From Lachnospiraceae bacterium (GTDB taxonomy: Bacteria > Bacillota_A > Clostridia > Lachnospirales > Lachnospiraceae), in the NCBI GenBank assembly GCA_024699595.1, contig JAILPG010000014.1, positions 1-10,781 of the forward strand: a stretch of DNA of 10,781 bases, read 5' to 3'. Shown here piece after piece: positions 1-7,000 of the stretch. How positions within the stretch are numbered: the first letter of the stretch is position 1; the number at the start of each line of letters is the position of its first letter. The translations under genes were made by a program, and so were the position numbers. The notes below the pieces were generated by a model. That model was given only the letters and a program-made list of their open reading frames with translations. It searched no databases and was not told where the DNA came from.

Positions 1-2
1 GA

Positions 3-1442
3 TCCACACTCATCAATAAGATCCAGACCATGTCCATAATGTCTGAAAAAGACATTCAGTCGGGACGTCTGCAGTCCAAGATAATCAGGGACGTGGAGGC
101 AGTGGAGACGCTGTCTGACCAGATATTCGTGAATTTCATGAATATAATAATAAATGTAGGCGTCGCACTTGCGGTCACTGTATCCAAGAGCAGGGTTGTG
201 TTCATATTTTTCCTGCTGATGGTGCCGCTGGCGGCCGCTTTGGTATATGTATTCAAGAAACCCATCAAAGCCCACAACGCCCGTTTCCGAAAGGAGGTTG
301 AGGCGACCAGTGCCAGGGTGAGCGAGATGGTGGAACTGGTGCCTGTCACCCGCGCCCACGCTCTTGAGGAAGAAGAGATGGAGCGCATGAATGAGCAGGT
401 CAGACAGATCGCGGTGGAGGGTTACCAGCTTGATATGGTGCAGACCAATTTCGGCGCGGTGAGCTGGGCGTGCTTCCAGATCTTCCAGGTGATATGCCTG
501 GTGTTCACGGCGTTTCTTGCACTCCGCAGCGTCATAAAGACCGGAGACGTGGTGCTGTATCAGAGCTATTTCACGACCATAGTCGGACAGGTCTCCAGTA
601 TGTTAAATCTCCTGCCGACTATTTCCAAAGGTCTTGAGTCCGTTAATTCCATCGGTGAGGTGCTGACGGTCGAAGATGTTGAAGACAACGAGGGCAAGAC
701 AGAACTAAATGAACTTCGCGGGGAGTACCGCTTTGAGCATGTATCATATACTTATCCGAACACCGAGAAGCAGGTGATATGCGACATGAATCTGGACGTA
801 CATGAAGGTCAGACCATAGCTTTCGTCGGGGAATCCGGAGCAGGCAAATCCACTATCATGAACATGCTCATAGGATTTATACTGCCGACTGAAGGAAAGC
901 TTTATGTGGACGGGCTGCCGATGGATGAGATCAATCTTCGGAGCTACAGAAAGCATCTGGCGGTAGTGCCGCAGACTACGGCGCTTTTCTCCGGATCGAT
1001 AAAGGATAATATACTCTATGGCACAAGCGATGTGTCGGAGGAAACTCTTGACAGGGTGATACGTGAATCGGGATTGTCGGGAGTTATAGAAAAACTTGAG
1101 GATGGCATAGACACAGGCGTAGGTGAACACGGAGACAAACTCTCCGGCGGGCAGAAGCAGCGTATCTCCATAGCCAGGGCTCTCATCCGCGATCCGAAAG
1201 TGATAATATTAGATGAGGCGACATCGGCCCTCGACGCCATATCGGAACGCGAGATATCCGGCGCTCTCGATAATATGTCCGAATCACGGACCACATTTAT
1301 AGTAGCGCATAAGCTTGCGACAGTCAGAAAGGCGGATCTCATCATCGTGATGCAGGACGGCGGCGTGGTCGAGAGCGGTACCTTCGAGGAGCTGATGAGC
1401 AAACGGGGGTATTTCTACAGGATGGAAGAAGGCTTGGGGTGA
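3..1442 (+). CDS. ABC exporter-type half-transporter, permease fused to ATPase (5' partial)
   Basis: The reading frame is open from the left edge through the first ATG at 30, so the true start lies outside the window. Judged against the usual 570-600 residues of the family, about 110-130 residues carrying the first two membrane helices are missing. Numbering from the ATG at 30, hydrophobic segments lie near residues 32-50, 55-75 and 147-168, followed by a complete nucleotide-binding domain from about 230. That domain has Walker A GESGAGKST (267-275), a Q-loop in VPQTTALFSGSI, signature LSGGQKQR (371-378), Walker B and D-loop VIILDEATSALD (391-402), and the switch histidine in VAHKL (H427). 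All catalytic motifs are intact. Fusion of one permease to one ATPase is the MsbA/ABCB architecture, which normally exports lipids, peptides or drugs as a dimer. A partner half-transporter may lie upstream. The substrate cannot be read from the sequence. The esterase gene follows closely and could be co-transcribed. Confidence 0.95.
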   Translation, partial: STLINKIQTMSIMSEKDIQSGRLQSKIIRDVEAVETLSDQIFVNFMNIIINVGVALAVTVSKSRVVFIFFLLMVPLAAALVYVFKKPIKAHNARFRKEVEATSARVSEMVELVPVTRAHALEEEEMERMNEQVRQIAVEGYQLDMVQTNFGAVSWACFQIFQVICLVFTAFLALRSVIKTGDVVLYQSYFTTIVGQVSSMLNLLPTISKGLESVNSIGEVLTVEDVEDNEGKTELNELRGEYRFEHVSYTYPNTEKQVICDMNLDVHEGQTIAFVGESGAGKSTIMNMLIGFILPTEGKLYVDGLPMDEINLRSYRKHLAVVPQTTALFSGSIKDNILYGTSDVSEETLDRVIRESGLSGVIEKLEDGIDTGVGEHGDKLSGGQKQRISIARALIRDPKVIILDEATSALDAISEREISGALDNMSESRTTFIVAHKLATVRKADLIIVMQDGGVVESGTFEELMSKRGYFYRMEEGLG

Positions 1443-1506
1443 TATAACGTGAAGCCACACGGTCAGACCCGGGCGTATGCAGAAATATGAGATAAGGGTA
1501 CAAAAT

Positions 1507-2736
1507 ATGATCGGAAAAAATAAGAAGAAAATGACATATTATGATTCACTTCCGGGAATGCTTCGGTATTATGACGGAGTTGCTGAAAAAGACAGGTTCA
1601 CGGGGAACACGTCTGATGAACTTAATGATTGGCAGGTGAAGTCCCGGAAGACGCTGAGTGAAGTGATCGGACTGAAGAGGCTGCTGGAGGCAGGAAGTGA
1701 AGGCGGAATTCTGTGTTCCAGACTGCAAACGGGACATTCAGAGGATTCTGCATCTGACAGTGTCATTCTGAGCGAAGCGAAGAATCCCCCAACCGTTTGC
1801 GAGAAGGTTGACTCTGTATCCGTCGAAGGCGGCATCACCCGTGAGAAATATCTTTTCCATGTGGATGAGTATACAATCATGACCATGTATGTGCTCAGGC
1901 CTGCCTGTGCATCAAAGGGAACGTACCTTGCACTTGCCGGACACCAGGGCGGCGGCAAGGAATCGGTAGCAGGCGTACGCGATTTAAAATGTGTCCGCGA
2001 GAGGATAGATTTCTTCAACTATGATTACGGACTTAAGCTTGCGAAGATGGGATATCTTACGATATGTCCGGATCCGAGAGGCTTCGGAGAAAGACGGGAT
2101 GAAGTCGCACAGGGAGATACCGATTCAAAGATTCTAAACTCAAGCTGCAGAAGCTTAAGCAATATGGCTATACCGCTGGGGCTAAGTGTAGTGGGGCTAT
2201 GTGTGTGTGATTACGTCAGGCTGATCGATTATCTGTCGGTTCCTGATAATGTGATCACAGGATCGGCGCAGGAGTCAGGCAAGCCAGTCGGACATGACAA
2301 TGCTGACCGGACTGACGGAGACACAGCAACAGAATCCGTCAGAGTGGGTATAGTAGGATTTTCCGGCGGCGGCATGCAGGCGCTGTATCTGGCTGCACTG
2401 GACGAGCGTGTTAAGAATGTGGTCATCAGCGGCTATATGTACGGCGTGAAGGATTCGCTCCTGATCCTTAACAACAACTGCAGCTGCAATTTTGTGCCGG
2501 GACTGTGGGATCATTTCGACATGGGAGACATAGCGTGCATGATCGCGCCGAGACCGCTCATTATCCAATCCTGTGAAGAGGACCATTTAAACGGACCGAG
2601 AGGTCTTGAAAATGTATATGAGCAGATCAAGATCATAAGGCGCGCATATGAGATATACGGAGCGGGAGATGATCTGAAGCATGACATTCGCCCCGGCGAG
2701 CATCATTTCTATGATGAAGTACTGGAGAATCTTTAA
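1507..2736 (+). CDS. alpha/beta-hydrolase, probable (acetyl) esterase, with two in-frame insertions
   Basis: This is a predicted cytoplasmic serine hydrolase of the acetyl-xylan-esterase/dienelactone-hydrolase type; no signal peptide is visible. Numbered from the ATG at 1507 (409 residues), the nucleophile elbow is GFSGGG with Ser286. The catalytic acid is probably Asp359 in QSCEEDH and the base His399 or His400 in GEHHFY. HQGGG (146-150) and PDPRGFGER (188-196) match conserved strands and loops of the family. Two stretches look inserted: about residues 66-103, which contains VILSEAKNP, and about 250-277, which is polar and low in complexity. Both lie in surface-loop positions and leave the catalytic residues in place. 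The ATG at 1507 is preferred because AAGGG (1494-1498) precedes it by 8 nt. The upstream in-frame ATG at 1477 has only GGG three bases away. The neighbouring GH105 gene suggests it removes acetyl or other ester groups from pectic oligosaccharides, but the substrate is inferred. Confidence 0.85.
   Translation: MIGKNKKKMTYYDSLPGMLRYYDGVAEKDRFTGNTSDELNDWQVKSRKTLSEVIGLKRLLEAGSEGGILCSRLQTGHSEDSASDSVILSEAKNPPTVCEKVDSVSVEGGITREKYLFHVDEYTIMTMYVLRPACASKGTYLALAGHQGGGKESVAGVRDLKCVRERIDFFNYDYGLKLAKMGYLTICPDPRGFGERRDEVAQGDTDSKILNSSCRSLSNMAIPLGLSVVGLCVCDYVRLIDYLSVPDNVITGSAQESGKPVGHDNADRTDGDTATESVRVGIVGFSGGGMQALYLAALDERVKNVVISGYMYGVKDSLLILNNNCSCNFVPGLWDHFDMGDIACMIAPRPLIIQSCEEDHLNGPRGLENVYEQIKIIRRAYEIYGAGDDLKHDIRPGEHHFYDEVLENL
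1765..1785. repeat. palindromic repeat element inside a coding region
   Basis: The arms ATTCT (1765-1769) and AGAAT (1781-1785) are perfectly complementary. Between them lie GA and GA facing each other as tandem G-A mismatches, and a GCGAAGC core (1772-1778), the heptamer known to fold into an unusually stable DNA mini-hairpin. The surrounding text, translated VILSEAKNP in this frame, matches a dispersed repeat I recall from many Clostridia and other bacterial genomes, where it usually lies between genes. Here it is read in frame inside the esterase gene. An outer 7-bp pair, GGATTCT (1743-1749) and AGAATCC (1781-1787), also exists, so alternative foldings are possible. Confidence 0.7.
2312..2342. 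repeat. 8-bp inverted repeat in second esterase insertion
   Basis: CTGACGGA (2312-2319) and TCCGTCAG (2335-2342) form a perfect 8-bp stem with a 15-nt loop. It lies in the polar insertion just before the strand that leads to the nucleophile elbow of the esterase. It may be the remnant of a second palindromic element, or chance. I do not recognise it as a named repeat. Confidence 0.45.
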
Positions 2737-2782
2737 TACTGAATGAAGTTTTGACTGATAATACGCTCATGTATGTTCAGAC

Positions 2783-2810
2783 CGACTTGTATCATCCATG
2801 AAACAGGTCG
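2783..2810 (+). promoter_or_regulatory. imperfect inverted repeat in the gap before the GH105 gene
   Basis: The 113-base gap between the esterase stop and the GH105 start holds CGACTTGT (2783-2790) and ACAGGTCG (2803-2810). They are complementary at 7 of 8 positions, and the odd pair becomes G-U in RNA; the loop is 12 nt. GTATCAT occurs twice (2789-2795 and 2813-2819), once overlapping each side of the repeat. The structure could be an operator or an RNA hairpin in the leader. A possible but weak promoter, TTGACT (2751-2756) with TATGTT (2772-2777) at 15-bp spacing, sits just upstream. No long T-tract follows, so it is not a convincing terminator. Confidence 0.35.
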
Positions 2811-2849
2811 AAGTATCATATAAATAACTAAAGTATAACGGAGAACAAT

Positions 2850-3995
2850 ATGACAAAAGAAGAAACCAATAAACTCCTTGATGAGTATATACAATACCTG
2901 ATGGATAACTCGGACGCCGAGCATCCATACTGGAATATAGAGAAGGTCAGATCCGGTAAGCCGAACAGGTGGAATTACATAGACGGATGCATGATAAGCG
3001 CGATCCTGAGGCTTTATAAGATCACCGGCGATGAGAAGTATTTAAAATTCGCGGATGATTTTGTCTCCTTCTATATCAATGAGGATGGCTCTGTCAATAC
3101 CTACAGCATCGAGGAGTATAATCTGGATAACATCCGTCCGGCGTGCAATCTTTTTACATTATATGATCTGACCGGTAAGGAAAAATACCGCAGAGCCATG
3201 GATACCTTCAGAGCACAGCTACAGACTCATCCGCGCACGAACGAAGGCAACTTCTGGCACAAGGAGATCTATCCCAATCAGGTGTGGCTTGACGGGCTTT
3301 ATATGGCGCAGCCTTTTTATGCGGAATATGAGAGAAGATATAACAAGATGAGTGGCTGCATCGATTCATTTAAGCAATTTCGGAATGTGTACCGTTTGAT
3401 GCGTGATGAAGATACAGGCCTGTATTATCATGGCTATGATGAATCCCGCAAGATGTACTGGGCTGATCCTGAAACCGGACATTCCCTGAACTTCTGGCTT
3501 AGGGCCACCGGATGGTATCTGGCTGCGCTGGTGGATACCGCAGAGGCCATGGGAGAGGAACTCTATAATGAGTACAGAACACTGATCGACACCTTCAAAG
3601 AACTTGTTGACAATGTGCTCAGATACATGGATCCGGAAACTCATATGTTCTATCAGGTGATCGACAAGCCGGAAGCGGAAGGCAACTATCTTGAGACCTC
3701 CGGATCGTCGCTCATCGCATATACTATCCTTAAAGCAGTCCGCCTTGGATTTATCCCGAAGAGATACGCAGAGATCGGTGAAGATATCTTCTATGGCGTC
3801 ACCGACAGATATCTGTCCAGAAATGAAGACGGCACTCCCCGCCTCGGGGGCATCTGCCTGGTGGCAGGCTTAGGAGGCGAGCAGCACCGTGATGGGTCGC
3901 TTGAATACTATTTCAGTGAACCTGTTGTTGAAAATGACGCCAAGGGAACAGCTCCGCTTCTTCTGGCGTATTCTGAAATTCTTGCAAATACTTAA
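2850..3995 (+). CDS. GH105/GH88-family unsaturated rhamnogalacturonyl hydrolase
   Basis: The product is an (alpha/alpha)6-barrel glycoside hydrolase that releases the 4,5-unsaturated galacturonyl residue left at the non-reducing end of oligosaccharides by rhamnogalacturonan lyases. It has 381 residues, normal for the family, and no signal peptide, so it should act in the cytoplasm on imported fragments. Residues I recall as active-site positions in Bacillus YteR (D88, H132, D143, H189, R213) all fall at a constant offset of five here: D93 in NLDNIRP, H137 in FWHKEIYP, D148 in VWLDGLYM, H194 in YYHGYD and R218 in LRATGW. D148 would be the general acid/base. The start is well set: GGAGA begins ten bases before the ATG at 2850. 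The esterase is the preceding gene and the pair fits pectin use. GH88 glucuronyl substrates are an alternative, but the YteR-like spacing favours GH105. Confidence 0.92.
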   Translation: MTKEETNKLLDEYIQYLMDNSDAEHPYWNIEKVRSGKPNRWNYIDGCMISAILRLYKITGDEKYLKFADDFVSFYINEDGSVNTYSIEEYNLDNIRPACNLFTLYDLTGKEKYRRAMDTFRAQLQTHPRTNEGNFWHKEIYPNQVWLDGLYMAQPFYAEYERRYNKMSGCIDSFKQFRNVYRLMRDEDTGLYYHGYDESRKMYWADPETGHSLNFWLRATGWYLAALVDTAEAMGEELYNEYRTLIDTFKELVDNVLRYMDPETHMFYQVIDKPEAEGNYLETSGSSLIAYTILKAVRLGFIPKRYAEIGEDIFYGVTDRYLSRNEDGTPRLGGICLVAGLGGEQHRDGSLEYYFSEPVVENDAKGTAPLLLAYSEILANT

Positions 3996-4020
3996 GATCC
4001 TTGCAGTAAGATAAAATTAA

Positions 4021-4048
4021 CCGGGGCTGTCTCTTCTGACAGCCCCGG
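4021..4048. terminator. bidirectional intrinsic terminator between convergent genes
   Basis: CCGGGGCTGTC (4021-4031) pairs perfectly with GACAGCCCCGG (4038-4048) around a 6-nt loop, giving an 11-bp GC-rich hairpin. It lies 25 nt after the GH105 stop codon and 31 nt after the stop of the large minus-strand gene. On the minus strand the hairpin is followed by a T-rich run beginning TTAATTTTATCTT. On the plus strand the tail is only A/T-mixed (CTATTATATAC). Termination should therefore be stronger for the minus-strand operon. Confidence 0.85.
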
Positions 4049-4079
4049 CTATTATATACATCTTATATTGATCCTATGA

Positions 4080-7000
4080 TCAATTCTTGGGAGCTTTTAT
4101 GGTATAGCTACTGCTATACGAACCGTAGAACTTTCCGCCGCTTGATACAAACACGATCGCTCCGGTGCCGACGGAATTTAAGCTGTTTCCGAAGGAATCC
4201 GTAAACTCGGCCAGATTGATACTGTATACACCATCCACACACACGTCGGCAAGGGTCAGCTGTTTTCCATCCTTCATAAGCGGGATTGTTGTTTTCACCG
4301 TACTGCCGTCATAGAATTCCAGTTCTTCGTCTCCCTCTCCTACGGTATAGCTGCCATTCTCGATACCGCTATAGCAAAGCAGTACCTTCTTCGGATCAAA
4401 GTACGCCTTTCTTTTGGGATTGATATCCAGCGTAAGAACGGTTCCGTCAGGATCTAATGTGACTGACTTACTCCCTTTTGCCACTTTCACAACGGTGGAA
4501 CTAAGCTTTAAGCCCCTCATCTTGAGTTTCACATCCAGCGGCTGGTATACCCCTACGGAATACAGCGAACCGCCCTGGATCGTATTTCCGTTTTCATCAT
4601 AGTACTTCGGTCCGATCCTCAGGATATAATCACCGCTACCCGGAAGCTTCACCTTATCATAATCCGCAGCGCTGCAGACAAATTCACGTGTACCGTCTTC
4701 GAGTACCCTGTAAAGATTCACGTCAAGACGCTTATCCGTCAGGTAGATCTTTTCTGCCCCTTTTGTCTTGTTGTACTTTACATAGACTGTTTTCTTGCTG
4801 AGATCCGCAAAGTTCTTCAGGGTAGCCTTCGAATTATAATCGATGGCCGTCCTGATCCCGTAGTAGCTGAGTTTGACTCCACCACGCCGCGTTCCGATCA
4901 CATCCACGCGGTCCATATGTTCATAGAGGTTCTCCCCGACTTTCAGATCCTCGCCGCAGGTATCACCCTTTAAGAAGTTGCCATCCTTACTTGCTACTGC
5001 ATATACATCGAAATAACGGATGTTCTTGTCATATTTGTTGTATTCTTCCAGCGAATCCTTACTGAGGATGGTGCCATCGTCAGCGATCTTATACTCCACC
5101 ACTTTGGGAGTATATTCCGTCTTCGACACCTGTGTTTTTCCGTCGTAGCTTAAGTATACCTTGAAATAAGAGGTACCGGTCATCGAAGAATCAATGCTTT
5201 TACCGGTAAACTCGATCGTCTTCTTTTTCTCCGTAACGAAAGCTGCATTGTCAAAGCGGGCCGGAAGGATCGCAAATGTCGCAGTTGCTTTCTTTCCATT
5301 GTAGGTTCCTTTTCCAATCACCTTCACTTGTGCAGTACCTGCATTCGTATTATTTGTGTAGGTCATGGTATAGTCGGTATTCCATACCAGTTCCTTCGCC
5401 TCCTCTCCGGTACCGCTCATTACCCGGATATCCACACTGCAATTATACAACGCCGATCCCATCTTAAGTTTTTCCTGGCGTCCCACCATTTTTGCTCCGG
5501 TATAGAACACAGGAGTAATGGGTTTGATCCAGAAGTCTCCCTCTTTTACGGTATCGGTCTTTGCACAGAGCTTGATCGCATCACCGTAAGAGTCTGGATC
5601 CAGCGTGAACTTCGCACCGGTAAATACATCCGTGGTACCTTCTTTTGCCAGCGGCTCTACCGCAGTATCCGGAATGAGTGTCATTTTCCCGTCCGGATCC
5701 ATGGCATACCACTTCACGTCTTTTGTACTCTTATCTGTACCGTCAAAACCCTTAAAAGCAGCCACATCAAAGGCCAGGATGTTTCTGCCGTCCTTATCCT
5801 GCGTCACTTCTACCAGCATAGTATCATCCCGCAACGTACTTCCTTCGAAATCGCAAAAACTTACATATCTGGAATCCGCAATGTGATAGACGGAGTACTT
5901 CTGATCCCAGTAGGGGGTAAAGTTTGTAAACAGCCCTTTGTCGTTCAAATAAGAGAAGGACAGTTCAATCTGCTTATCCCCGGTGTTATACGGAACCTGT
6001 CTGCTTTCACCGTACTTCCCGAGCTTGATTTCCATATACGATCTATAAGTACCGTTCAGCCAGCCGGTCACGGCCTGCAGATTTTCCGCCTGATAATCAG
6101 TCCCCGCCCAGGAGTAGGAAGCAGAGTAATCCTTAACTGTTTTGACCGTCCCGGATTCTTTCAGAACCGGTTTTCCCGCTCGGTCAATGATCCCGATATT
6201 TAGTTTAGCATTATAGCCACCGTATCTGTTCACGCCTCCGTATTCTCTGATGATACCTTTTCCCTTGAGGCCTTTGATCTCTTCCGCATTGGTGAAGATC
6301 ACCGGCTGTTTACGGATCACAAGGTAATAATCGTTTTGCTTCACAGACGATAACCCCAGAGTTTTGTGAGATACCGCGACATAGAGCTTTTTGCCCGCAT
6401 ACAGATCCGACGGGTTCTTTGCAGCAATGGCCTTAAGTTGTTCTGAAATACTGAGTCCCTCAGTAAAGATCTTCTCAAATTCTTTGGTCCTGTCTTCCGG
6501 CGTTTGGGCATAACTTTCCGGTACCAGGGCAAAACGCATATTCTGGCAATCCCGTACCAGCCATTTCGACTGATACACGTTAACATAGGTCTCCGCAAAC
6601 TCTCTATCAGTCAACGTATCCATGAATTCATCTGTCGGGAAATAAAAATCATCGTCGTAGTCACCATCTGCCAGTCTCAGATCTTCTTCGCCTACAACAT
6701 AAGTGCATACTTCCACACGGTTGCTGTTTTTTGAGGCCTTGTAGTTTGCATTGTTCATTACATTGCCGTCCGCATCAACCATCTTTATATGATTTTCGCC
6801 GATCGCTTTAGCGGCGATATAGAAACGGAGCCCCGGGTAGCAATTGGGTTCCGTTCCCAGATTATAGCTATTACCCCATAGGCATTCACGCAGAACACTG
6901 TTTTCACTATAAACGGAAAACTCTACAAGATCGGCAAAGAATTCACCGGTATCGGCGTCGAAAGCCTTCGCGGAAAAATTCTCTGAAGGCTTAAACGGCT

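Noticed and set aside
1016..1402. 128-codon open frame on the minus strand
   Set aside because: Antisense to the ATPase domain whose Walker and signature motifs are intact on the plus strand.
2751..2777. TTGACT and TATGTT as a promoter for the GH105 gene
   Set aside because: The spacing is only 15 bp and the -10 box is weak; it is mentioned with the inverted repeat but not called as its own feature.
5328..6203. 291-codon open frame on the plus strand
   Set aside because: It lies wholly antisense to the large secreted protein gene, has no ribosome binding site or recognisable motif, and its frame reads as the shadow of a long well-supported gene.
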